Assembly: GCA_002371695.1 (NCBI GenBank)
Contig: DFGG01000133.1
Coordinates: forward strand, 1-10,497
DNA length: 10,497 nt
Direction: 5' to 3'
Source of the DNA: a bacterium UBA3756
GTDB taxonomy: Bacteria > Bacteroidota > Bacteroidia > Bacteroidales > Bacteroidaceae
Shown here: positions 1 through 6,489 of the stretch, piece after piece
Layout of the letters: each line of letters starts with the position of its first letter
Numbering within the stretch: the stretch's first letter is position 1
Program-made: the position numbers and the translations under genes
The notes under the pieces: generated by a model
The model's input: the letters and a program-made list of their open reading frames with translations, nothing else
The model's database searches: none
What the model was told of the DNA's origin: nothing

Positions 1-126
1 TATTTCCAGTGTAGACTGAAAAACCTTTGCTCTTACAGGGCGTGTACCACCCTGAACTTGTTTGGATGCTTCAAACTCTTCAAGCCATGACTTGGCATCC
101 CATGATGGATAATTAACTTTAGTCAT
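1..126 (-). CDS. Hypothetical protein, N-terminal 42 residues only
   Basis: An open frame starts at ATG 126-124 and runs leftward without a stop to the window edge, giving 42 residues that begin MTKVNYPSWDAKSW and continue with a charged, amphipathic stretch and a Gly-Gly-Thr-Arg-Pro turn. It has no signal peptide or membrane segment. I do not recognise the family and too little is visible to assign a role. The reading frame is supported by an exact Bacteroidetes-type promoter at 143-174, which places the transcription start about 10 bases before the ATG. The gene therefore appears to be transcribed separately from the operon upstream of it, although read-through is possible. Confidence 0.65.
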   Translation of the reverse strand, partial: MTKVNYPSWDAKSWLEEFEASKQVQGGTRPVRAKVFQSTLEI

Positions 127-142
127 TGTATATTATTTCTTG

Positions 143-174
143 CAAAATTAAACAATTTCTGTGATATAACCAAA
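143..174 (-). promoter_or_regulatory. Bacteroidetes-type sigma promoter for the leftmost gene
   Basis: On the minus strand there is TTTG (174-171), a 20-base spacer, then TAATTTTG (150-143). This matches the Bacteroidetes housekeeping consensus TTTG-N19-21-TAnnTTTG at every specified base. The expected start site is near 136, leaving a leader of about 10 bases before the ATG at 126. It is the only exact consensus match I found in the accessory part. A genuine in vivo start has not been shown. Confidence 0.7.
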
Positions 175-197
175 TGATACCATATAAAGATGGCTCA

Positions 198-458
198 TTA
201 TTCTAAATTTCTTATAATAGTAGGCCCATTATAAGTATAGGTGACTCTGAAACCAATATATGTGCGTCTGTCTGTTTGTTTCTCTTCAACAGATTCCGAC
301 AGCTCACATTGTTTGGTGTTGACAAGCCATTCAACATTGATGCCCTTTCGCCATAATGGGCGTAAGTTCCCATGAAATAGTTTCCACATGTCAATGGCAT
401 ACCATGTCAGTAAAAACCCCAACAAGAAGTCTTTTATGAAATTAATAATGTTCTTCAT
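198..458 (-). CDS. Small membrane-anchored hypothetical protein (86 aa)
   Basis: The 86-residue protein has a hydrophobic N-terminal segment at about residues 4-25 (INFIKDFLLGFLLTWYAIDM), likely a single transmembrane anchor. It is followed by a basic patch and a polar domain of about 60 residues ending in a beta-like stretch (residues about 67-82). I do not recognise the family. The ATG at 458-456 lies inside the last codons of the upstream metallophosphatase gene, whose stop is at 444-442. The 17-base overlap points to translational coupling, and this is the last gene of the leftward operon. A small anchor protein could tether or regulate the phosphatase, but that is inferred from position only. 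Confidence 0.7.
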   Translation of the reverse strand: MKNIINFIKDFLLGFLLTWYAIDMWKLFHGNLRPLWRKGINVEWLVNTKQCELSESVEEKQTDRRTYIGFRVTYTYNGPTIIRNLE

Positions 459-1182
459 ATGATGTTATTTCTGTTACTGGACTAATCTTTCCTTTCTTGT
501 CAAGTAAGAATGCTGCCCGACAGTCAAGACAAGCAAATTTATCTGTGATAATAGGCCCGTCAAATTGCATCGAATGGCCGACTATCTGATAGATGTCTGG
601 TATGGGGTTCGAAACAAGCATTTCTTCAACATCTGCCCAGACCATACTACCACTGGGATAATCACCCCAACGCATTTCACCTACCTGTGCTAAGGCCTCT
701 AAACCTTCATTGGAATGGATCAATCGGTTCAAATGGCGGGCGTCAGGTTTCCTTATCAAATCAATATTCCTTTTAAGCCAGCACTGAGTTATGCCTGCAT
801 GGGAAAACAGATAGTGTTTACCACCCCATTCTGTCTCATATGCGAGCTGGAACAGTTGAAGGTTTTCCAGGAATAGACGCTGAAGCGAAATGGCTGCAAG
901 AGGGTCATATCTGACACCTCCTGCTAATTCATAGTAATACTCCGAATAGTAATGAAGGTCATGATTACCCAATAATAGAACAACTTTGTCTTGATTCTGT
1001 TGTTTGTAATCAATAATGGATTTAAAGTTGTCTATAGCAACATCATCAGTGATCCCTTCTATATCATATGGATCCGAGTAATCCCCGAGAAAGACGACTT
1101 TCTCATAGTCCTGGCTTACTACCGCTTCCTTCCAGAAGTCACGACCATGGACATCTGGTATGATGAGTATTTCCTTTTTCAT
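442..1182 (-). CDS. Calcineurin-like metallophosphoesterase (Ser/Thr phosphatase type)
   Basis: This 246-residue protein carries the full set of calcineurin-like metallophosphoesterase motifs: D-x-H-G at residues 10-13, G-D-Y-x-D-P at 33-38, G-N-H-D at 72-75, S-H-A-G at 127-130 and V-G-H-S at 201-204. The expected two-metal ligands D10, H12, D34, N73, H128 and H203 are all present, so the enzyme should be active. The arrangement resembles the PP1/lambda-phosphatase and ApaH branch. The substrate could be phosphoprotein, dinucleotide polyphosphate or another phosphoester. There is no signal peptide, so it is probably cytoplasmic. Its ATG overlaps the stop of the preceding metallopeptidase gene by four bases (ATGA, 1182-1179). 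Placement next to a sigma factor and two metallopeptidases hints at signalling rather than general metabolism, which is inference. Confidence 0.9.
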   Translation of the reverse strand: MKKEILIIPDVHGRDFWKEAVVSQDYEKVVFLGDYSDPYDIEGITDDVAIDNFKSIIDYKQQNQDKVVLLLGNHDLHYYSEYYYELAGGVRYDPLAAISLQRLFLENLQLFQLAYETEWGGKHYLFSHAGITQCWLKRNIDLIRKPDARHLNRLIHSNEGLEALAQVGEMRWGDYPSGSMVWADVEEMLVSNPIPDIYQIVGHSMQFDGPIITDKFACLDCRAAFLLDKKGKISPVTEITSYEEHY

Positions 1183-1637
1183 TTCTTTGGCTTTTTAAGT
1201 TTGGCTTTCAAATCCCTGATTCTTGAATAAAACCCCTTGCTGTGAACTGATTCACTCAAATTTAAGTAATAATAATCATAATGGTGCATAAACTCGTGAA
1301 GAAGCACATCTGCGAATGACCTATTAGTACACGGGGTCATAAAGTCCATATTGTTATAAATGGTTATTACCTTATGCCACCACCAATATAATCCCATATA
1401 GGTGTGTCCATAACGGGTCGGATACATACGGTCAGCAACCCATACTTTACAATGGGTAATCTGGAATTTATCACAGAGATAGTCGCAAAGTGCCTGAGCT
1501 GCCTTTTTCCTGTTTTCAGCCTTTTTCCCACAGTGAGTAAGAGTATAATACTCCTTATAGGACAGTTCATCTGTATCGACGGTAAGGTGACTGTCGCTTT
1601 TTGAATAATAATAGTTCTTCGTTTTTTTCTTTGTCAT
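1179..1637 (-). CDS. HExxH zinc metallopeptidase-like protein, possibly SprT-like
   Basis: This is a 152-residue protein with lysine-rich ends. A putative zinc-peptidase core is H-E-F-M-H at residues 114-118, followed by H-Y-D (119-121) and, 14 residues after H118, H132 in V-H-S-K-G-F-Y. The spacing and the H-x-K-G-F context resemble the third zinc ligand of SprT-like proteins, where H-G-x-x-F is usual. H114, H118 and H132 are the likely zinc ligands and E115 the catalytic base. The middle (residues 60-95) is rich in Trp and Tyr. There is no signal peptide. The gene begins 18 bases after the sigma factor stop and overlaps the phosphatase start by four bases. It is very different in sequence from the SprT-like protein encoded two genes upstream. 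Active protease or inactive binding domain cannot be told from sequence. Confidence 0.75.
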   Translation of the reverse strand: MTKKKTKNYYYSKSDSHLTVDTDELSYKEYYTLTHCGKKAENRKKAAQALCDYLCDKFQITHCKVWVADRMYPTRYGHTYMGLYWWWHKVITIYNNMDFMTPCTNRSFADVLLHEFMHHYDYYYLNLSESVHSKGFYSRIRDLKAKLKKPKK

Positions 1638-1655
1638 GTGATAGGCTGTTCTGTA

Positions 1656-2531
1656 TTATGATCCAAGATGTTTCAGCAGCAGTCTTGACTTTGGACTCTT
1701 TCTGACCTTGTCAAGTCCACGCTCCCTAATCTGGCGGACACGTTCACGAGTAAGGCCCAAATCGTTGCCGATTGCATTCAGGCCTCTTTCCGGGCATCCT
1801 ATGCCAAAACTCTGGATGACTATGATTCTTTCCCTTTCGTTAAGAATCGAAGTAAGAACCTGCATCAAGTCATTACACATGGAATCGTAGTCAACCTTGC
1901 GGTCCGAGGCATACTCAGATGATGATGAAATCATGTCGGCCATAGTGGTTCCTTCATCCTCAGTGATAGGAGCGTCAATGCTGGCTACATGGGCCTCTGC
2001 CTGAATTGCTTTTTCAATCTTGTCAATCTCCAGGGATATAATATCACTCAGCTCCTCCGCAGACGGATAGCGCTGGTATTTCTGAATAAATTCATTCGTG
2101 GCATTCTTAATCTTGTTGCTGATGGCAATCTGGCTCTGAGGCCTGCGTACAATACTGCTATATTCGGCTATAGACTGAAGAATGCTTTGACGAATCCACC
2201 AGATAGCGTAAGAGATAAACTTGAATCCGCGTGTCTCATCAAACTTGTCGGCTGCAGTCATAAGGCCAAGATTACCTTCATTAATGAGGTCGGAGAGGGG
2301 AACGCCTTGATGCTGATACTGCTTGGCAACGGATACAACGAAACGAAGATTCGCAGTCACCAGTTTCTCCTTTGCTTCTTCTCCTTTCTTTCCTCCCTTC
2401 CTGATTATTTGGGCAAGTTCGACCTCCTGATCTGGAGTGATCATAGGCATACGGCTTATCTCTACAAGGTATCTGTCGAGTGACTCTTCAGAGCGATTGG
2501 TATAGTTTTTACTGATCTTAAACTGTTTCAT
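1656..2531 (-). CDS. RNA polymerase sigma-70 factor, RpoD/RpoS class, accessory paralogue
   Basis: The 291-residue protein starts like the Bacteroidetes housekeeping sigma factor (M-K-Q-F-K-I-S-K) and has the same short architecture without region 1.1. Region 1.2 is at about 15-47, and region 2 at about 56-125 includes the core-binding D-L-I-N-E-G-N-x-G-L (81-90) and the melting/-10 helix G-F-K-F-I-S-Y-A-x-W-W-I-R-Q (102-115). Region 3 is at about 135-205. Region 4 is at about 222-290, with the -35 helix G-L-T-R-E-R-V-R-Q-I (259-268). It differs from the usual RpoD at the end of region 2.4 (S-S-I-V-R-R-P-Q-S-Q instead of the common S-R-I-V-R-L-P-x-N-Q) and just before the region 4 helix, so promoter choice may differ. 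It lies 6 bases after a SprT-like gene in an accessory operon, which the single-copy rpoD would not. Confidence 0.93.
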   Translation of the reverse strand: MKQFKISKNYTNRSEESLDRYLVEISRMPMITPDQEVELAQIIRKGGKKGEEAKEKLVTANLRFVVSVAKQYQHQGVPLSDLINEGNLGLMTAADKFDETRGFKFISYAIWWIRQSILQSIAEYSSIVRRPQSQIAISNKIKNATNEFIQKYQRYPSAEELSDIISLEIDKIEKAIQAEAHVASIDAPITEDEGTTMADMISSSSEYASDRKVDYDSMCNDLMQVLTSILNERERIIVIQSFGIGCPERGLNAIGNDLGLTRERVRQIRERGLDKVRKSPKSRLLLKHLGS

Positions 2532-2537
2532 TTCTGT

Positions 2538-2954
2538 TTAACTTATTATTCTGAACAACAATCTTTTAAGGTATGGCGCATCAGGTCTTGGTTTCATCCT
2601 CGTCAGGTCTATTGTTGGTGTGACATGCAGGCCATAGGACTGATTTAACTGTCTGGCCATTCTCATGAACGACTTTCCATGTTTTAATCTAACATCCTCC
2701 CCTATATAATATAGATAATAATGTATCATCTCATGAACAACAATATCACGCAGCTGGTTTGATGTGTATTCGTAAAAGTCGGAGATTTCAAGGGCCTTTG
2801 TCGTGCCAAACATTTCATTCTGCATGTAGGAAAAGTACCCCAGCGTGTTGACACTGTGCCTGATCTTAATGTGTGGCATTGGCAGTATGTTGCCAAAGTA
2901 ATCTTTGTTGAATTGCCTGAATAGGCACCTTATTTGTGATTCACAGATCCTCAT
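2538..2954 (-). CDS. SprT-like zinc metallopeptidase
   Basis: From the ATG at 2954-2952 this is a 138-residue SprT-like domain. It begins with a helix containing L-F-R-Q-F-N-K-D-Y-F (11-20), then G-x-L-P-x-P-x-I-K (21-30) and a strand with L-G-Y-F (38-41). The zinc motif H-E-M-I-H is at 74-78 and the third ligand at H92 in K-H-G-K-S-F. H74, H78 and H92 should bind zinc and E75 should be the catalytic residue. The family includes the DNA-protein crosslink protease SPRTN, while bacterial SprT roles are poorly defined. A TTG two codons upstream could also start it, but a TAG lies directly before that. The ATG sits 2 bases after the stop of the 45-residue membrane peptide, favouring coupled translation from ATG. 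It is 6 bases ahead of the sigma gene. Confidence 0.88.
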   Translation of the reverse strand: MRICESQIRCLFRQFNKDYFGNILPMPHIKIRHSVNTLGYFSYMQNEMFGTTKALEISDFYEYTSNQLRDIVVHEMIHYYLYYIGEDVRLKHGKSFMRMARQLNQSYGLHVTPTIDLTRMKPRPDAPYLKRLLFRIIS

Positions 2955-2956
2955 AA

Positions 2957-3094
2957 TCAACTACACTTGCATAATAAATACAGTCCACCGAAGAAAATTA
3001 TAGCTCCCAAGACTCTTCCGAGCGTAAAAGAGATAAACTCACCAATGGAATTAAACTCCCAGATGATACCCCAAACTTCTTTGTAAAATCTCAT
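2957..3094 (-). CDS. Small single-pass membrane peptide (45 aa), first gene of the leftward operon
   Basis: The frame from ATG 3094-3092 to TGA 2959-2957 encodes 45 residues. It starts M-R-F-Y-K-E-V-W-G-I-I-W-E-F and has a hydrophobic C-terminal half (about 25-42: G-R-V-L-G-A-I-I-F-F-G-G-L-Y-L-L), followed by K-C-S. This is consistent with one membrane helix. The stop is 2 bases before the ATG of the SprT-like gene, a typical coupled junction, and the frame fills the stretch between that gene and the AT-rich divergent spacer. I know no homologue. Coupling and composition argue that it is translated, but a peptide this short can be a chance frame. Confidence 0.6.
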   Translation of the reverse strand: MRFYKEVWGIIWEFNSIGEFISFTLGRVLGAIIFFGGLYLLCKCS

Positions 3095-3130
3095 TTGTCT
3101 ATCAATAATTATGTTTTTTTGTCATAAATA

Positions 3131-3181
3131 TATGATTTTGATAAATTCAATAGGATTATACTTATATGTATGATTTTGATA
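3131..3181. repeat. 13-base direct repeat in the divergent spacer (possible operator)
   Basis: TATGATTTTGATA occurs exactly at 3131-3143 and again at 3169-3181, 38 bases apart start to start, with partial similarity in the flanking bases. Both copies lie in the 157-base AT-rich spacer between the leftward operon (start 3094) and the AAA+ gene (start 3252), the expected place for a shared operator. The TTTG inside the repeat resembles half of a Bacteroidetes promoter element, but I could not fit a full promoter with correct spacing on either strand. A regulator site or part of an alternative-sigma promoter are both possible. Confidence 0.4.
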
Positions 3182-3251
3182 TTCTATTTATTTGTAAAGT
3201 GTATTATTATGTTCAGAAACAGTGAATTGATAAGAATAAATACATATTATT

Positions 3252-4994
3252 ATGATTAGAGGAAAGAAAGTGATGAGACCAATTCGTAAACTGAAGATCC
3301 AGGATAAGGCTGATATGAATGAAGACTTGATTAAAGACTTCATTGATGAGAATGAGGAACTGACATTATTAATGGCGGTAAACTGTATTGTCACCCTTGC
3401 CGAGGACTCAGAGTTGAGCTCATCGTTTTTTGAGAAAGCTGACCGATTCATCACATACTTTTCAGAACGTCAGGGTATTACTAAAATCCAAGCTGTGCTG
3501 CTGGCACTCTTTATCGAGTCGAGCGCAGCAGGCAATAAGTCTGACTTCTCGGATGTGGCAAACTATCTGAACTGTAATAACGTACAGGTGTTACAGTACA
3601 GGGGGGAGGTTGATGAACTGGTTAGAAAAGGTATGCTGCGTATGATTAAGAACAATATGAATCGCAGTTATGACTATACAGTAACTCAAGGGTTTCTTGA
3701 GAATCTTGCAAAAAACGAGCCTTATCAGCGTAAATCATACAAGAATGCTACTGGAATTCAATTCTTTCAGTATTTCTATGATATTACCCATCTGCGCCAT
3801 GAGGATGAGCTCTCCTCTGAACTTATGCTTGAAGAGATAGAACGACTTATGGATGATAATCCGGATCTTTCGTATGTGAAAGCCCTTCGTGGTACAGGTA
3901 TGTCAGCTGCGAGTAAGGCTGTTGTAACCCACATGTGCCGTCATTTGGTGCTTGGTGGAACCGTAAATATCCCAATGAGTCATTTGGTGTTCTTGTTTGA
4001 TGAACAGCATCAGAAATATGATTTTGACCGTGCTATGTCAGATGGAAGACACTATCTGGTTCGGGAAGGCTGGGTTGAAAATGCCTTCTCAGAGGGCTTT
4101 AGGGAAAAGGATGAGTACCAGCTAACAGCCAAGGCAAAAGAGGTGCTGCTTCAGGATTATGATATCAAACTGCAAGATAATAATAAAGGGTGTGACGTCA
4201 TACAGAACGATGGCATCACTGAAAAGGAACTGTTCTTTAACGACGAGGTGAAACACCAACTGGAGGGTTTGGCCGAGTTGCTTGACGAAAGCCATTATTT
4301 GAGCATCTGTGATCGTTTGAAAGAAAAAGGGCACCGTCAGGGATTTGCTTGTCTGTTCTATGGCGCACCAGGTACTGGTAAAACTGAAAGTGTACTCCAG
4401 TTGGCCAAGAAAACTGGTCGTGACATCATGCAGGTGAATATCTCGCAGGTTAAGAGTATGTGGGTAGGGGAGAGCGAGAAGAATATCAAGGCCATTTTTG
4501 ACCGATATCGCGCTGTGGCCAAGAACTCCAAGCGGATTCCTATCCTGCTTTTCAATGAGGCTGATGCAGTTATAGGCAAGCGTAAGGAGGGTGCTGAGCG
4601 CTCAGTGGATAAGATGGAAAACTCAATCCAGAATATCATCCTGCAGGAGATGGAGTCGTTGGATGGTATCATGATTGCAACGACTAACCTGGTACAGAAT
4701 ATGGATGCCGCTTTTGAGCGCCGTTTCCTCTATAAGGTGAAGTTTGAAAAGCCGGAACTGGCCCAACGTACCAAGATCTGGCAGTCAATGATGCCTGAAC
4801 TCTCTGAGAAAACGGCTGAACGTCTTGCATCTTCCTTTGACTTCAGTGGTGGCCAGATTGAAAATATCACCCGCAAATGTGATATCGAGAGCATCCTCTA
4901 CGGTGATGACTACGTTACAGACGAGAAGATTGAGCAGTACTGCCGTGAGGAGAAAATTGTGAAGAAAGGCAGTGCCCGTATTGGTTTTGTATAA
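3252..4994 (+). CDS. AAA+ ATPase with long N-terminal helical/winged-helix region
   Basis: The 580-residue protein has a C-terminal AAA+ module. Walker A is G-A-P-G-T-G-K-T at 371-378, Walker B-like L-L-F-N-E-A-D at 432-438, sensor 1 is in A-T-T-N (476-479), and arginine-finger-type residues R490-R491 lie in F-E-R-R-F. A sensor-2-like S-G-G-Q-I-E-N motif follows. The usual first Walker B aspartate is replaced by N435, while the catalytic E436 is kept. Bacteroidetes AAA proteins with an F-N-E-A-D motif are familiar to me. Residues 1-340 are helical and include winged-helix-like stretches (for example about 215-300), probably for substrate or DNA recognition. It likely remodels proteins, or nucleic-acid-bound proteins, as an oligomer. 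M8 (base 3273) is an alternative start, preceded by a purine-rich AGAGGAAAGAAAG. A GNAT gene follows after 13 bases. Confidence 0.9.
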   Translation: MIRGKKVMRPIRKLKIQDKADMNEDLIKDFIDENEELTLLMAVNCIVTLAEDSELSSSFFEKADRFITYFSERQGITKIQAVLLALFIESSAAGNKSDFSDVANYLNCNNVQVLQYRGEVDELVRKGMLRMIKNNMNRSYDYTVTQGFLENLAKNEPYQRKSYKNATGIQFFQYFYDITHLRHEDELSSELMLEEIERLMDDNPDLSYVKALRGTGMSAASKAVVTHMCRHLVLGGTVNIPMSHLVFLFDEQHQKYDFDRAMSDGRHYLVREGWVENAFSEGFREKDEYQLTAKAKEVLLQDYDIKLQDNNKGCDVIQNDGITEKELFFNDEVKHQLEGLAELLDESHYLSICDRLKEKGHRQGFACLFYGAPGTGKTESVLQLAKKTGRDIMQVNISQVKSMWVGESEKNIKAIFDRYRAVAKNSKRIPILLFNEADAVIGKRKEGAERSVDKMENSIQNIILQEMESLDGIMIATTNLVQNMDAAFERRFLYKVKFEKPELAQRTKIWQSMMPELSEKTAERLASSFDFSGGQIENITRKCDIESILYGDDYVTDEKIEQYCREEKIVKKGSARIGFV

Positions 4995-5007
4995 AAGAAC
5001 GTGAGAT

Positions 5008-5562
5008 ATGATTACTTTTAAGAAAGTCACGGAAGCGGATGAACAGCTAAACTCCCAAATTGAGGAGTTGAACAGAAAGGTGTTTCCATCGGCAGAAACA
5101 ACTGCGAATCTTCATTTCCTTGCAGGACTATATAAGGGTGCATCAGTGGACTTTATTGCAGTTGAGGATAATAGTGTGTTTGTAGGCTATACTTATGTGA
5201 TAAACTTCTTTCAAGGTTCTTTCATTTATTACCTAGCCATTGAACCGGAGTATCAGAGTAAAGGCTATGGAACAGCATTACTTAAGCATCTACGGGAGAT
5301 TCAAGGCAATCGCCCCATAGCTCTAACCATCTTTACACCTGACCCGGACAATGATGACTATGAGGAATGTCTCAGAAGAAAATGGTTCTATGTAAAAAAC
5401 GGCTATGTCGATCAAAAGATACCATACCCAGATGAAGATAACCATCGTTTCGATATTCATATGAACGGTTTTGGAATCGGTTATATCGAACTGATGGCCA
5501 TGCTTAATAAGGTCAATATGTTTATTAATTCACTTATTTGCAATGGAAGGTATAATTTATAG
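5008..5562 (+). CDS. GNAT-family N-acetyltransferase
   Basis: This 184-residue protein shows the GNAT core. The beta4-alpha3 acetyl-CoA signature is L-A-I-E-P-E-Y-Q-S-K-G-Y-G at 76-88, with Q83-x-x-G-x-G88 as the pyrophosphate-binding loop. A motif-B-like F-Y-V-K-N-G-Y follows at 127-133. The substrate (small molecule, protein N-terminus or lysine) cannot be deduced. The C-terminal 40 residues extend beyond the core. It starts 13 bases after the AAA+ stop and its last 20 bases overlap the LRR gene, so the three genes are likely one rightward transcript. It could modify a protein partner encoded here, but that is inferred from position only. Confidence 0.87.
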   Translation: MITFKKVTEADEQLNSQIEELNRKVFPSAETTANLHFLAGLYKGASVDFIAVEDNSVFVGYTYVINFFQGSFIYYLAIEPEYQSKGYGTALLKHLREIQGNRPIALTIFTPDPDNDDYEECLRRKWFYVKNGYVDQKIPYPDEDNHRFDIHMNGFGIGYIELMAMLNKVNMFINSLICNGRYNL

Positions 5563-6385
5563 AAACCTATATGATGAGGATGGAGCTATCATATCCCTTG
5601 ACGGAAAGACTCTTTTAAAAGTTCCTGATGTCCCACGATATCGAATCCCTGAAGGTATTGAAGAAATCGACATAAAGGCTTTTAAGAATCGACCCCATCT
5701 TAAAGAGATTGACATCCCCTATACTGTAGAATGGTATACGGATTATCCTATGAGCAATGATGCCATGCGTTATGCCCCAAAGGGTTTGAAGGTGAATTAC
5801 TGGAATTGGCCTTATCCGGAGAACTGTGTTCGTAGTGATGAACTGGAGGAGGAAATTGCCAATGGCTTTGTTGATGAGTTCGGGGCAGTGTATAGTAAAG
5901 ACGGGAAATGTCTGCTAAAATGTGCAGATGTTAAGAACTACAAGATTAGGGAGGGTACAGAAACAGTTGAGAAACTGGCTTTTGTCGGTTGTGACAAACT
6001 TGAATGCCTTTACATACCATATACCTGCCCGGAGGAGTCATTTGATGCTATTCTAGGTGGTTCAGACACGGTAGGGGCAATCTGTTTCTGGGACAAACCG
6101 TATGTCCCAGAGGAATTGGATCCCAATGAATCATGGTCTGATGACGAGGTGTTCATTGATGATAAAGACGTGGTCTATACAATTGACAGAAAGCGTCTGC
6201 TTTATGCCCGTAAAGGTTTTACAGATAATGAATATTTCGTTCCAGAAGGGACATTGACCATCTGTGACCAGGCATTTTTGTTTCATGAGGGTTACTTGGT
6301 TTTGTCTGTCCCTGCTTCTATAAAGGTAATCGGTGACGATATATTTGGGAAAGATGGTGGTAAGATCATTATTCGGGATGAATAG
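5543..6385 (+). CDS. LRR_5/BspA-like protein made of three repeated modules
   Basis: The 280-residue protein consists of three related modules at about residues 10-61, 111-162 and 206-260. Each has a short strand followed by a turn of the D-G-K type and L-L-K or L-L-Y (for example G-A-I-I-S-L-D-G-K-T-L-L-K), then Y-x-I/V-P/R-E-G-T/I and an A-F box, and a last strand ending I-P-Y-T or V-P-A-S. The E-G...I...A-F...L...I-P pattern is that of LRR_5 (BspA-like) repeats, which mediate protein contacts. The modules are joined by acidic linkers rich in Trp and Pro. There is no signal peptide, unlike surface BspA proteins, so it is probably cytoplasmic. The ATG at 5543 overlaps the GNAT end by 20 bases. 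It may act as a binding or scaffold partner for the GNAT or AAA+ protein; this is inference. Confidence 0.82.
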   Translation: MEGIIYRNLYDEDGAIISLDGKTLLKVPDVPRYRIPEGIEEIDIKAFKNRPHLKEIDIPYTVEWYTDYPMSNDAMRYAPKGLKVNYWNWPYPENCVRSDELEEEIANGFVDEFGAVYSKDGKCLLKCADVKNYKIREGTETVEKLAFVGCDKLECLYIPYTCPEESFDAILGGSDTVGAICFWDKPYVPEELDPNESWSDDEVFIDDKDVVYTIDRKRLLYARKGFTDNEYFVPEGTLTICDQAFLFHEGYLVLSVPASIKVIGDDIFGKDGGKIIIRDE

Positions 6386-6439
6386 AGTATTGTATTATTG
6401 TAATAAATTGAATTTAGGTATTGACTGTAACCTCGAACA

Positions 6440-6474
6440 AATAGATGTCAAGAAATATATTCTCGACATCTATT
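6440..6474. terminator. Palindrome between convergent genes, likely two-way terminator
   Basis: AATAGATGTC (6440-6449) pairs perfectly with GACATCTATT (6465-6474). After one mismatch, A-G-A-A (6451-6454) pairs with T-T-C-T (6460-6463), leaving a five-base loop. The stem lies between the LRR stop (6385) and the convergent HTH stop (6490), where a bidirectional terminator is expected. It is AT-rich and lacks a clear run of T, so a protein-binding palindrome remains possible. Confidence 0.5.
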
Positions 6475-6489
6475 CCGATAGATACATGC

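Noticed and set aside
1989..2483. Plus-strand open frame of 164 codons
   Set aside because: It is antisense to the sigma factor gene, whose motifs are unambiguous, and has no family resemblance of its own.
2955..2960. TTG at 2960-2958 as start of the SprT-like gene
   Set aside because: The ATG two codons later is the stronger start and sits 2 bases after the stop of the upstream small gene; a TAG directly precedes the TTG.
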